The notes under the pieces are model-generated. The model was given only the letters and a program-made list of their open reading frames with translations, made no database searches and had not been told where the DNA came from. Both the position numbers and the translations under genes were made by a program. Positions 7,765-16,341 of a stretch of DNA of 64,000 bases are shown piece after piece. Origin of the DNA: REEB95 sp050729835 (GTDB lineage Bacteria > Pseudomonadota > Alphaproteobacteria > ATCC43930 > CGMCC-115725); NCBI GenBank assembly GCA_050729835.1, contig JBOHLS010000010.1:22969-86968 (forward strand), in the 5' to 3' direction. Within the stretch, counting starts at the first letter, position 1. The number at the start of each line of letters is the position of its first letter.

Positions 7765-8404
7765 CCGGATCGCGCGCCTCGATTAAAGCGAGCAGCAGCC
7801 CCGCCACCAGCATGGCGCAGGCCGGCGGCAGCAGCGGCACGCCGAGGCGTTCGAGCGCGAGGCCGCCGGCACCGGCGCCGATCAGATAGCCGCTCCAGGT
7901 CAGCGCATGATGGATGTTGGCCTCGTGCACGTGTGGCTCGGCCTTGCCGTCGCCCAGCGCCGTAGTCACCACGCCCTCGGCGAGCCGCACGATGGTGCCG
8001 GTGATGACGATGGTTTGCAGACTGATCGAGCGGAACCGCGCCACCGCCGAGCCTTGTAGCCCCATGACCGCGGCGAGCAGCACCAGCGCCGCCACCCGCG
8101 ACGGCGGCACGATCACGAGCATGACCAGTACCGCTCCGCCGAGCAATAGCGGCAGCGAGCCGCGGCCAGTGAGACGCTTGAGCAGTGCGCCGATCAGGGC
8201 GCCAGCGGCGAAGGCGCCGACCGTCAGTATGTAATGTCCGGCCAAGCCGCCGTCGCCGTGCGCAGCTGCGACTCCGAGCAGTACGGTCGTGCCGGTCATG
8301 TTGGCAACGAACACGTGGCCGAGGCCGATATAGCCGTAGGCGTCGACGAAGCCGGCGCCGAGCGCGAGCAGCGCCGCCAGCAGTAGCGATTCGAAAAGAG
8401 CCAT
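7757..8404 (-). CDS. YoaK/DUF1275 family membrane protein
   Basis: A 215-residue integral membrane protein with about six hydrophobic segments. The family hallmark is at the N-terminus: GAGFVDAYGYIGLGHVFVAN followed by MTGTTVLLG. Members have no firmly established function. It is convergent with the solute-binding gene and divergent from the cytochrome bd operon, and so is probably transcribed alone. A weak G-rich Shine-Dalgarno lies upstream of the ATG at 8404. Confidence 0.85.
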   Translation of the reverse strand: MALFESLLLAALLALGAGFVDAYGYIGLGHVFVANMTGTTVLLGVAAAHGDGGLAGHYILTVGAFAAGALIGALLKRLTGRGSLPLLLGGAVLVMLVIVPPSRVAALVLLAAVMGLQGSAVARFRSISLQTIVITGTIVRLAEGVVTTALGDGKAEPHVHEANIHHALTWSGYLIGAGAGGLALERLGVPLLPPACAMLVAGLLLALIEARDPEK

Positions 8405-8588
8405 CGATCAAGCCCCCCGCAGTGCGGCGTTTCGTCGGACGCGTTCACGAAGCCCGTGCGCGGCGTTCGCGTCAAGATCGCCATCCGCCGATTGGGGCTG
8501 GATTTCCCCTGGAATCCGGCGATGAGCGGGCAAAAGTGGCGCGCGACACCGCGCGCTGGAACCCTGGACGCCGGGAAGGTTTAAGATG

Positions 8589-8613
8589 CTGCGTCCGGTC
8601 GAATCGGACGCAG
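8589..8613 (+). promoter_or_regulatory. Stem-loop overlapping the cioA ribosome binding site
   Basis: CTGCGTCCG (8589-8597) and CGGACGCAG (8605-8613) form a perfect 9-bp stem with a 7-nt loop. The distal arm ends within AGGAGAGG (8612-8619), the Shine-Dalgarno of the oxidase operon. It could be an operator or an mRNA hairpin that tunes translation. No T-run follows, so it is not a terminator. Confidence 0.4.
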
Positions 8614-8625
8614 GAGAGGCCTTCG

Positions 8626-10032
8626 ATGCCAACCACTGCGGCGGCGCTCAGCCCGTTGCTGCTTTCGCGGCTGCAATTCGCCTGGGTCATCGCCTGGCAC
8701 ATTCTGCTGCCGGCGTTCACCATCGGCACCGCCTCGTTCATCGCCCTGCTCGAGGGTCTGCGTCTCGTCACCGGCCGCGACGTTTATGTCCGGCTGGCGG
8801 CTTTCTGGACCCGCATCTTCGCGATCGCCTTCGGCATGGGCGTGGTCTCCGGTATCGTCATGCCGTTCCAGTTCGGCACCAACTGGAGCCGTTATGCCGA
8901 CGCGACGGCGAACGTGCTATCACCGCTCTTCGCCTACGAAGGCATCATGGCGTTCTTCCTCGAATCGGCCTTCCTCGGCGTGCTGTTGTTTGGCCGCAAG
9001 CTGGTGCCGCGCTGGGCGCATTTTGTCGCGGCGCTGATGGTCGCGCTCGGCACGCTGTTCTCGGCGTTCTGGATTCTCGCCGCCAACAGCTGGATGCAGA
9101 CGCCGGCGGGATACGTCGTCGTCGACGGCCGGTTCTATCCGACCGACTGGCTCCACATCATCTTCAACCCGTCCTTCCCCTATCGCTTCGCCCACACGGT
9201 CGTCGGCTTCTACGTCACTACCGGATTCGTCGTCGTCGGTGTCGCCGCCTATTACCTGCGGCGCGGCCGCTTCGCCGAGGAAAGCCGCGTCATGCTGTCG
9301 ATGACGCTGTGGCTCCTGACCGTGCTGGTGCCCTTGCAGATCTTTCTCGGCGATCAGCACGGCCTCAACACGCTCGAATATCAGCCGGCGAAGCTCGCCG
9401 CCATCGAGGCCCACTGGACCACCGAAAACCGCATGCCGTTGACGCTGTTCGCGATCCCCGATCAGGCGAATGCGACCAACCACGACGCGATCGAAATTCC
9501 CGATCTCGGCAGCCTGATCCTCACGCACGATCCCAATGGCGTCGTCCGCGGTCTCAAGGACTGGCCGCGCGACCAATGGCCGCCGGTCGCGATTCCATTC
9601 TTCGCCTTTCGCGTCATGGTCGGCATCGGCCTGCTGATGCTGGCGCTGGTGGCGGCAAGCTGGTGGTTGCGGGCGCGCGACCGGCTGCACGCCGTCTGGT
9701 TTCTGCGCCTGTGCGAGCTCGTGTCGCCGTTGGGATTCGTCGCCGTGATCGCCGGTTGGATCACGACCGAAGTCGGGCGTCAGCCGTGGACGGTCTATGG
9801 CCTGTTGCGCACCGCCAACTCGGTCTCTCCGACGTTGACTACGACCGACGTGGCGCTGTCGCTCGCCGGTTACGTTCTCGTCTATTTGCTCATCTATCCG
9901 GTCGGCCTGGCGATGATGGCACGCGTCGTGCGGCGCGGCCCGGCGGACATGCCGCCCCAGCCAATCGCCAGCGGTCGGCCGGAAGGCCCGGTGCGTGCCC
10001 TGCCCGCCATCGGCGCGGAGGACGGACAATGA
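8626..10032 (+). CDS. cioA: Cytochrome bd-type quinol oxidase subunit I (CioA-like)
   Basis: A 468-residue, multi-spanning haem subunit of a bd-type terminal oxidase. It oxidises quinol and reduces oxygen to water without pumping protons. The haem b595-ligand-type histidine is His25 in the first membrane helix. The family motif GRQPW is at residues 384-388, within TEVGRQPWTVYGLLRT, a form typical of CioA. Length and the stretch between helices VI and VII indicate a short Q-loop, so it is of the cyanide-insensitive type rather than the long-loop CydA type. AGGAGAGG lies 6 bases before the ATG. The downstream cioB gene overlaps by 4 bp. Confidence 0.93.
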   Translation: MPTTAAALSPLLLSRLQFAWVIAWHILLPAFTIGTASFIALLEGLRLVTGRDVYVRLAAFWTRIFAIAFGMGVVSGIVMPFQFGTNWSRYADATANVLSPLFAYEGIMAFFLESAFLGVLLFGRKLVPRWAHFVAALMVALGTLFSAFWILAANSWMQTPAGYVVVDGRFYPTDWLHIIFNPSFPYRFAHTVVGFYVTTGFVVVGVAAYYLRRGRFAEESRVMLSMTLWLLTVLVPLQIFLGDQHGLNTLEYQPAKLAAIEAHWTTENRMPLTLFAIPDQANATNHDAIEIPDLGSLILTHDPNGVVRGLKDWPRDQWPPVAIPFFAFRVMVGIGLLMLALVAASWWLRARDRLHAVWFLRLCELVSPLGFVAVIAGWITTEVGRQPWTVYGLLRTANSVSPTLTTTDVALSLAGYVLVYLLIYPVGLAMMARVVRRGPADMPPQPIASGRPEGPVRALPAIGAEDGQ

Positions 10033-11042
10033 CCGTTCTGCCGTTCGATTTCGTGCCGCTGTGGACCCTCATCCTCGGCTTCGGCGTCTTCTACTACGTG
10101 CTTTTCGACGGCTTCGATCTCGGCGTCGGCATCCTCTACGGCTTCGCGCCCAACCGCGACGCGCGCAACTTGGTGATGAACTCGATCGCACCGATTTGGG
10201 ACGGCAACGAGACCTGGCTGGTACTGGGCGGCGTCGGCCTGTTGGCGGCGTTTCCGGTCGCCTTCGACGTCATCCTGCCAGCGGTCTATTTCCCAATCCT
10301 CGTCATGCTGCTGGCGCTGGTGTTCCGCGGCGTCGCCTTCGAATTCCATTATCGCGACGTCGAACACCGCACGTTCTGGGATCATGCCTTCTGCTACGGC
10401 TCGGCGCTCGCCACCTTCGCCCAGGGCGTCGTTCTCGGATCGTTCATCCAGGGCTTCCAGGTCGACGGCCGCCAATTTAGCGGCAGCGCATTCGACTGCT
10501 TCACGCCGTTCTCGCTGTTCACCGGCTTGGCGCTGCTTTTCGGTTACGGCCTCTTGGGCGCCGGTTGGCTCGTGCTGAAGACCGAGGGCGAACTTCAGGA
10601 TTGGGCGCGCCGCCTCGGCCGTTACTGTTTTTTCGGCGTACTCGTCGCCATCGCCGTGGTCAGTCTGTGGACGCCCGTGACGAATCTGTACATCGCCCAC
10701 CGCTGGTTCGCCTGGCCCAACATTGCCTTTCTGTCACCGGTGCCGATCGTCACCGCGCTCTTGGCGTGGTGGGAATGGCGTGCGCTCAACAACCGTTCCG
10801 AGGCAGCGGCCTTCATCGGCGCGATCGGCCTTTTCCTCATGTCCTATATCGGCATCGCCATCAGCCTGTGGCCGATGATCGTGCCCTACAAATTCACGTT
10901 GTGGCAGGCCGCCTCGTCGCCAAGCACGCAGGCCTTTCTCCTGGTCGGCACGTTGTTCCTGCTGCCGGTCATTCTCATGTACACCGGCTGGTCGTATTGG
11001 GTGTTCCGCGGTAAGGTGCGCGCCGATATCGGTTACCACTGA
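10029..11042 (+). CDS. cioB: Cytochrome bd-type quinol oxidase subunit II (CioB/CydB)
   Basis: A 337-residue membrane protein with about eight to nine transmembrane helices, the partner of subunit I. The N-terminal stretch YVLFDGFDLGVGIL and the following WDGNETWLVLGG are the diagnostic CydB motifs. The C-terminal half has PFSLFTGLALLFGYGLLGAG. It starts at an ATGA overlap with cioA, so the two are co-translated. No cydX-like small subunit and no cydDC export genes are seen next to it. Confidence 0.95.
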   Translation: MTVLPFDFVPLWTLILGFGVFYYVLFDGFDLGVGILYGFAPNRDARNLVMNSIAPIWDGNETWLVLGGVGLLAAFPVAFDVILPAVYFPILVMLLALVFRGVAFEFHYRDVEHRTFWDHAFCYGSALATFAQGVVLGSFIQGFQVDGRQFSGSAFDCFTPFSLFTGLALLFGYGLLGAGWLVLKTEGELQDWARRLGRYCFFGVLVAIAVVSLWTPVTNLYIAHRWFAWPNIAFLSPVPIVTALLAWWEWRALNNRSEAAAFIGAIGLFLMSYIGIAISLWPMIVPYKFTLWQAASSPSTQAFLLVGTLFLLPVILMYTGWSYWVFRGKVRADIGYH

Positions 11043-11066
11043 AGATCGCGCGGGCCACAAGACGCG

Positions 11067-11942
11067 ATGCCGCAAGACGTCGATCCGCAACAGCTGACGC
11101 ATCTCGCCGACGCGACGTGGCAATGGGCCGAGACCTTCATGCCACGCCTGCTCGCCGCCGTGGTGATGCTGGTCGCCGGCTTCATCGTCGCCAGCTGGGT
11201 CGAGCGTGCATTGCGCCGGCTGCTCGGCCGCGTCAGCCACGTCGATCCGACGCTGAAGCCGATTCTCGGCGCTGCGGCGCGCTATGCCGTGGTCATCCTG
11301 ACGGTGATCGCGGCGCTGAGCCAGCTCGGCATCCAGACCGCCTCGCTGCTTGCCGTGGTCGGCGCCGCCGGCCTCGCCGTCGGGCTGGCGCTGCAAGGCA
11401 CACTGTCGAACATCGCCGCCGGCATCATGCTGCTGTGGCTGCGGCCGTTCCGCATCGGCGACTATATCGAGGTCGGCGGCCAGAGCGGCGCGGTCGAGGA
11501 GATCGGCCTGTTCAACTGCCGGCTGCGCACTTTCGACGGCCTGTTCTTGTTCATACCCAATTCGGCGATCTGGAACGCGCCGCTCAAGAACGACACGCGC
11601 AACGGTGGCCGGCTGTTGAGCGTCGATGTCGGCCTGCCCGCCACAACCGAACTCGACCGCGCGCGGCGGACGCTAATCGAGGTCGCGGCCAAGATTCCCG
11701 GCGTGATGACGACGCCAGCGCCGCAGACCTTCCTCGCCAGCTTTGCCGGCGGCGCCCTGGTGCTGAGCCTGATGGCGTGGACGACCGCGGACAATATCGG
11801 TGCGGTCGAGCGCGCCGTCGTCGAAGGCATCAAGCGCGCGCTCGACGCGCTCGGCGACGATTTCAAGCCGACGCAGATCGTCCGCACCGTGCCGCCCGAC
11901 ACCGATCCATCGCGCTTCCTCGGCGGTGAACTAACGCGCTGA
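11067..11942 (+). CDS. Small-conductance mechanosensitive channel, MscS family
   Basis: A 291-residue inner-membrane channel, close to the 286 residues of E. coli MscS. Three transmembrane helices occupy roughly residues 27-45, 70-90 and 95-130. The pore helix TM3 reads AAGLAVGLALQGTLSNIAAG, with the Gly/Ala packing pattern and the conserved Gln and Asn. The beta domain follows with PFRIGDYIEV and the conserved FIPNS. It opens on hypo-osmotic shock to release solutes. It starts 24 bp after cioB on the same strand and may be co-transcribed with the oxidase. Confidence 0.9.
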   Translation: MPQDVDPQQLTHLADATWQWAETFMPRLLAAVVMLVAGFIVASWVERALRRLLGRVSHVDPTLKPILGAAARYAVVILTVIAALSQLGIQTASLLAVVGAAGLAVGLALQGTLSNIAAGIMLLWLRPFRIGDYIEVGGQSGAVEEIGLFNCRLRTFDGLFLFIPNSAIWNAPLKNDTRNGGRLLSVDVGLPATTELDRARRTLIEVAAKIPGVMTTPAPQTFLASFAGGALVLSLMAWTTADNIGAVERAVVEGIKRALDALGDDFKPTQIVRTVPPDTDPSRFLGGELTR

Positions 11943-11963
11943 AGGCGATACAGCCGAAGCCGA

Positions 11964-13590
11964 TTACCCTTTCAACACCGGCAGCACCAGCGCCGAGGGA
12001 TGCGCCGTGTCGTGGCGGATGGTGTCGCTGCCGATCTTGTCCGGCCGGTAGATATGTGCGAACAGCCCGTCGGTAAGCATCGAATCGCCGGGCGCGATCT
12101 CGAGCCGGATGCGGCTGCCGGGCTTAAAGATGTGCGCGATCGGCTCCAACGGCACCTCGATCGCATAGACCTTGCCGGGCACGAGCTTGGTCTCCTTCTC
12201 GTGCGTGTACCACGGGCAGAGCTCGGTGCCGCGCGTGACGTCGCGTTCGCTGTGCGACGCTCTGAGCCAGCCTTTGGTAACGATGACGGAGCCCGGTTGG
12301 ATGTCCTTGGCACGCTCGTCTGGGCTTTGCGCGAACTGCTCCGATACCTTGGACGCAGAAATCCATGTCGTCGCGCGTGGTCGTGGCATGCAGCACGACC
12401 TTGCCGTGGCCGGCGATCTCGATCTCGGAGGCGAGCGGTACGCCGGTAAACGTGAGCACCCCGCGCGCCGGATCGGGACCCGCCGGCCCGACCACCACCG
12501 TGCCGATCACCCATTGGGGATTGGGATAAGCATAGGTCGTGGCACCGCCGTCCTCGGCCGGCACATCCGCCAGCACGCCGTCATTCAGCGAGGCGACGCT
12601 GCCCGAGGGCCCAGGCACGAGATAGAAGCGTCGCGGCGTGACGCCGGGCGGCGGCCAGGTCTCGAAGTGGCGCGTGATGGTCGAGTTCTTCATCACGTAT
12701 TCGACATTGGGCCGCGTCGCATGGCCGGTCTTCGCGCCTTTCAGGTACATGTCGTAGAACGGCAGCAGGTATTTCTTGTGGAATTCGACATCGGCGAAGT
12801 CGATCGCCGACGAAAACGCAGTCGGCGCGCTGGTGATGGCGAGCTTCTTCGGTCCCTGGGCGGCGTGATAGCCCCTGATGTTGCCGTCGAGGTGCAGGTC
12901 CTGCTTCGACCAGACGCCGATCGAGAACAGCGGCACCTTGATCCGGTCCAGGCGCTCGACCGCCGCGCGCTCCTTCCAATAGTCGTCGTAGAGCGGGTGG
13001 CGTTGCACGTCCAAGAGCATGTCGTGGGTCATTTGCCGTGGATGCTGCCGGTTCGCCGGATAGAGGTTGGCGACGCGCGCGCTCGCATTGAACCAATAGG
13101 GCAGAAAGTTGCCCTCGATGCCGCCGGGGTAGCCCATGTAGCGATAGGGATCGTTGAGCCCGTCATAGAGGCCGAGGCAGGTGAGATGCGGCGGGTTCTC
13201 GATGCTCATGAACCATTGCGCCATCGCGTAGTATGACTGGCCGATGCCGCCGACCCTGCCGTTGCACCAGCTTCGCGCGCCGATCCATTCGATCAGCTCG
13301 TAAAGGTCCTTCTGCTCCTCGCGATCAAGGAAGCGGTAGACACCTTCGGAAAAGCCCGAGCCGCGCACGTCGGCGTGGACATAGGCGTAGCCCTGGCCGA
13401 CATACCACTCGACCGGCCCGGTCTCGCGCCACAGGAATATCGGCTGCGTCGGCAGCTCGTTGTTGTCGTAGCGATAAGGCGAGGCGGCGAACAGTGCCGG
13501 AAAGGGGCCGCTGCCTTGCGGCCGATAGATGCGCAGCGCAATCTTGACGCCGTCGCGCATGGCGACGAGGACGTCTTTTTCCTCGATCAT
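11964..13590 (-). pseudogene. CocE/NonD family hydrolase, disrupted by a frameshift
   Basis: The N-terminal part (13590 to about 12354) is an X-Pro-dipeptidyl-peptidase/CocE-type alpha/beta hydrolase. It starts at an ATG preceded by GGGGAGG, and the nucleophile Ser119 lies in GGIGQSY. After DDMDFCV the frame is lost. The matching C-terminal jelly-roll domain, including TKGWLRASH and PGSRIRLEIAPGD, continues in another frame down to 11964. One extra G in the GG at 12351-12352 (an extra C on the coding strand) explains the shift: removing it gives DFCVKVSEQFAQ. The position where relatives carry the catalytic His (Thr-His) reads Thr-Ala here. A sequencing error would explain the frameshift but not that change. 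Confidence 0.75.
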
Positions 13591-13861
13591 GGCGCCTCCC
13601 CATGGCGCCTGGCGCCTCTGGCCGGCTTCGAACGCGTTTGGAAAACCGTAATCACACCGACTGGAAGGCGCAACCGGGACAGAAAATTGCCGACGATTTC
13701 ATGTTTCGATCGTTGACCGCGGCGCCAGAAGGTCTAGCCTTCGAGACGGCGTAACCATGCTGGAGGGTGCCCAAACCGCATGACTCCACCTGATCAATCG
13801 GATCAACGCCCAGATGAAAGCCCGACCTCATGGCCGGGCGGTGAGCTTCGAGCCACCCAAT

Positions 13862-13907
13862 GAACCCCGCCTCGCTCCCTGCGGCCGCAGGCTCCCTGGC
13901 GGGGTTC
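13862..13907. repeat. Nested inverted repeat in the 13.6-14.1 kb gap
   Basis: GAACCCCGCC (13862-13871) pairs with GGCGGGGTTC (13898-13907). Inside lies a 14-bp perfect palindrome, CCTGCGGCCGCAGG (13878-13891). No T-run follows, so it is not an obvious terminator. The 502-bp gap 13591-14092 otherwise holds no gene I can support. A second small hairpin, GCCCG...CGGGC, lies near 13820-13839. Confidence 0.45.
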
Positions 13908-14092
13908 GCGCACGAGGCGATCCGCCGGCCATCCGTTTCGATGACTGAAATTTAATCTGCCGAGTCGCCGCGCGGCTTGGCCGCGATGACGGGGGTTCCG
14001 GCACGCCAAACCGCTAGAATCGCTTCCCGAATCCTGCCGCAATTCGCGGCCCTAATCCGACACCCCACCCATATTTATTCCGAAAGGCGCAT

Positions 14093-14401
14093 ATGATGAC
14101 CCTGAAATACCGTCTTGTCGTTCTTGCCGCCGGCGCCGCGTTTATCGCCGCCGCACCGGCCGTCCTGCCCGCTTGGGCGCAGGAGCAGCCGCAGATGCGA
14201 AACAACTGCACTCCGGAGGACAAGATCGACAGCTCGACCCTGCCGCAAGCCAAGAAGAAGATGGAAGCTGCCGGCTATACCCAGGTCAAAGACCTGCGGA
14301 AGGGCTGCGACAACTATTGGCACGGCATCGCCATGAAGGGCAGCAGCGAAGTCCGCATCGTGCTATCGCCCGCCGGCGAGGTGATGCAGGAAGGCGACTG
14401 A
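14093..14401 (+). CDS. Small secreted protein with PepSY-like C-terminus
   Basis: A 102-residue exported protein. The signal peptide runs to about residue 29, with cleavage after AWA. The mature part contains two cysteines (in NNCTPED and KGCDN) that could form a disulfide, and a pattern (KMEAAGYTQVKDL ... GSSEVRIVLSPAGEV) resembling the PepSY/PepSY-like fold found in periplasmic inhibitor domains. Two adjacent ATG codons (14093 and 14096) could start it, and the weak AAAGG does not separate them. It stands alone between the CocE remnant and the aldolase gene. Function unknown. Confidence 0.75.
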   Translation: MMTLKYRLVVLAAGAAFIAAAPAVLPAWAQEQPQMRNNCTPEDKIDSSTLPQAKKKMEAAGYTQVKDLRKGCDNYWHGIAMKGSSEVRIVLSPAGEVMQEGD

Positions 14402-14421
14402 CGCGCCGCTGCCAGGTTCGT

Positions 14422-15180
14422 TTACACCCGGCGGCCTTTCATCTTCGCCTGCGCCGTATCCGCCCACAGGTTCCAGGCGCGCTCGAGCGAGCGGTCGATC
14501 GCGGCGGCGGCCTTCTCGGCCTCTTCGGGCGCCAGGTAGACCGGCGTGCCGAGCTTGAGCGCGTCCATCTGCAACTCGGCGTTGAGCCGGGCATAGATCG
14601 CGCGATAGACGACCTGCGGAATTCCGGCGCCGACCATGGTCGCGCCGTGGCCACGCATCAGCACCAGCGGCTTGTCAGCCAGCGTCTCGGCCAACGCCGC
14701 ACCCAGCGCCGGCGTGCGGATCAGCATGTCGGTCATGCCACCGGCCTCGCGGATGTCGAACACCGGCGTGCCGTCGCCGAGATAGCCGCTCATGTGATAG
14801 ATCGGACGCAGGGGCGTGTGCGTCGCGCCGAACGGGATCAGCGGCGGCGCATGGCAATGCACCACCGCAACGACGTCGGGCCGGCGCTTGTAGATCTCAC
14901 TGTGAATGAAGCGCTCGCTGTAATAGCGCTGTGCCGGATTGGCCACTGCATTGGCATCGAGGTCGAAGGTGACGATGTCCTTCGCCGTCACCAGGCCGGG
15001 CGCCAGATGCCGCGACATCAGGAACTTCGTCGGATCGCGGTCGTGGCGCACGCTGACATGGCCGAAAGCATCGACCACGTCGTGGTCGGACAGGATGCGG
15101 TTGGCAATCACCAGTGTGTCGACGAGATCGCTGCCGGCGGACGGCGGCCGACGGGATTTAGCGATGCGGGCAGCGACCAT
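14422..15180 (-). CDS. Class II aldolase/adducin family protein (decarboxylase-like)
   Basis: A 252-residue zinc-dependent enzyme of the class II aldolase fold. Metal-binding histidines lie in VVHCHAPPLIPFG and near RGHGATMVG. AFGHVSVRH is the substrate-loop signature also found in HCOMODA-type decarboxylases of aromatic degradation. The start at 15180 lies 2 bp after the stop of the amidohydrolase gene, so the two form an operon. Longer ORF forms reaching 15366 would overlap the amidohydrolase. A paralogue lies divergently at 16342-17079. A decarboxylase or aldolase acting on a small carboxylated intermediate is inferred. Confidence 0.85.
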   Translation of the reverse strand: MVAARIAKSRRPPSAGSDLVDTLVIANRILSDHDVVDAFGHVSVRHDRDPTKFLMSRHLAPGLVTAKDIVTFDLDANAVANPAQRYYSERFIHSEIYKRRPDVVAVVHCHAPPLIPFGATHTPLRPIYHMSGYLGDGTPVFDIREAGGMTDMLIRTPALGAALAETLADKPLVLMRGHGATMVGAGIPQVVYRAIYARLNAELQMDALKLGTPVYLAPEEAEKAAAAIDRSLERAWNLWADTAQAKMKGRRV

Positions 15181-15182
15181 CG

Positions 15183-16202
15183 TCAGGCGAGCCGCAGCAG
15201 ACGTCGCGCGTTGCCGGAATACATTTTTTCGCGGTCGGCCGCCGACAGCTTCATGGCGTCGATCGCCTTGACGATCTCGCGGATGAAAAGCGGCCCGCCT
15301 TCGGGATCGAACGGGCAATCGGTGCCGAATAGGCAGTGGTCGATGCCGAAGAAGCTCAAGCCGCATTCCATGCCGGCGCGCGAGCCATTGATCGAGGTGT
15401 CGGCGTAGAACTGACGGAAATAGTCGACCGGCCGTTTGCCCTTGGCCTTCATGTCGGCAACAATCTTGCGATAGCCCTCCTCGGCGCCCTCGCGCGAGCC
15501 GAGTTGATCGAGACCAAGGCCGACGCGCGCTTCGAGAAACGGTACCATCGCGCCCATATGGTGGGTGATGATCTTCAAGCGGGGCCAGCGGTCGAAGAAG
15601 CCGGAGAACACCATGCGAGCCATCGCCGCCGAGGTCTCATAGGGCCAGCCGAAGACCCACCAGATGTCGAAGCGTGAGCTCTTCTCGCTCGGATAATCGG
15701 CGAATTTCTGGCCGCGCGTCGGATGCATCCAGATCGGCAGATCATAGCCGTGCATCCTCTCGAAGATCGGCGCGAATTCCGGATCGTCCAGTGGCCGGCC
15801 GTTGACGTTGGTGAAGATCTGGATGCCTTTGGCGCCAAGCTTCTCCACGGCGCGGCCGATCTCGTCGAGCGTCGCCTTGACGTTGTTCATCGGCACCGAC
15901 GCGACCCAGGCGGGGAACCGGTCGGGATGCTGGGCGCAAATCTCGTGCATGCCATCGTTGGCGAGTCGCGCCAATTCGGGCGATCGATCGGGGAGCGCCA
16001 CATATTCGATCGCCGGCATCGATAGCGTGAGCACCTGCTGATACTGCTCGAATTCATCCATCATCCGGAGGCGCTTTTCCAGGTCGTAGAGCACCGGAAT
16101 GTTGGTCCAGCGCCGGATCGCGTCCTTGTTGGGAACGATCTCGATCATCTTGTCGAAATAACTCTTGGGAAAGATGTGCGGAAAGATGTCGAGCTTCTTC
16201 AT
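15183..16202 (-). CDS. Amidohydrolase family 2 (ACMSD/resorcylate decarboxylase-like)
   Basis: A 339-residue TIM-barrel protein. MKKLDIFPHIFP starts the barrel, and the first metal motif retains one His of the usual HxH. WMHPTRG, ITHHMGAMVPFLEAR and FGTDCPFDPEGGP supply the other ligands. The family hydrolyses or decarboxylates cyclic or semialdehyde carboxylates. It is the first gene of an operon with the class II aldolase-like gene downstream. The start at 16202 is chosen because homology begins there. It is divergent from a second aldolase-like gene, giving a bidirectional promoter region at 16203-16341. Confidence 0.85.
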   Translation of the reverse strand: MKKLDIFPHIFPKSYFDKMIEIVPNKDAIRRWTNIPVLYDLEKRLRMMDEFEQYQQVLTLSMPAIEYVALPDRSPELARLANDGMHEICAQHPDRFPAWVASVPMNNVKATLDEIGRAVEKLGAKGIQIFTNVNGRPLDDPEFAPIFERMHGYDLPIWMHPTRGQKFADYPSEKSSRFDIWWVFGWPYETSAAMARMVFSGFFDRWPRLKIITHHMGAMVPFLEARVGLGLDQLGSREGAEEGYRKIVADMKAKGKRPVDYFRQFYADTSINGSRAGMECGLSFFGIDHCLFGTDCPFDPEGGPLFIREIVKAIDAMKLSAADREKMYSGNARRLLRLA

Positions 16203-16307
16203 CGCGGCCGGGCGCCTCAGTTTGCGCGCTACTATCCCGGCGACGGCCGGCGCTTGTCCATAGCCAATCGCCGCCGGCGGGGAGCAAATTGACTTCGCGC
16301 CCGCTTT

Positions 16308-16320
16308 GCCCATGATGGGC
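16308..16320. promoter_or_regulatory. Palindrome in the divergent amidohydrolase/aldolase promoter region
   Basis: GCCCAT-G-ATGGGC (16308-16320) is a perfect 6-bp inverted repeat with one central base. TTGACT at 16289-16294 lies 17 bases before its ATGATG core. If the aldolase gene starts at GTG 16342, the palindrome falls in the 5' leader and could be an operator. No regulator gene is adjacent. Confidence 0.3.
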
Positions 16321-16341
16321 GGCCCATTGACGGGAGCGATC

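Noticed and set aside
8586..10028. Second long plus-strand frame through the cioA region
   Set aside because: It is Arg/Ala-rich and out of frame with the clear oxidase subunit. Only its 3' part (cioB, from 10029) is real.
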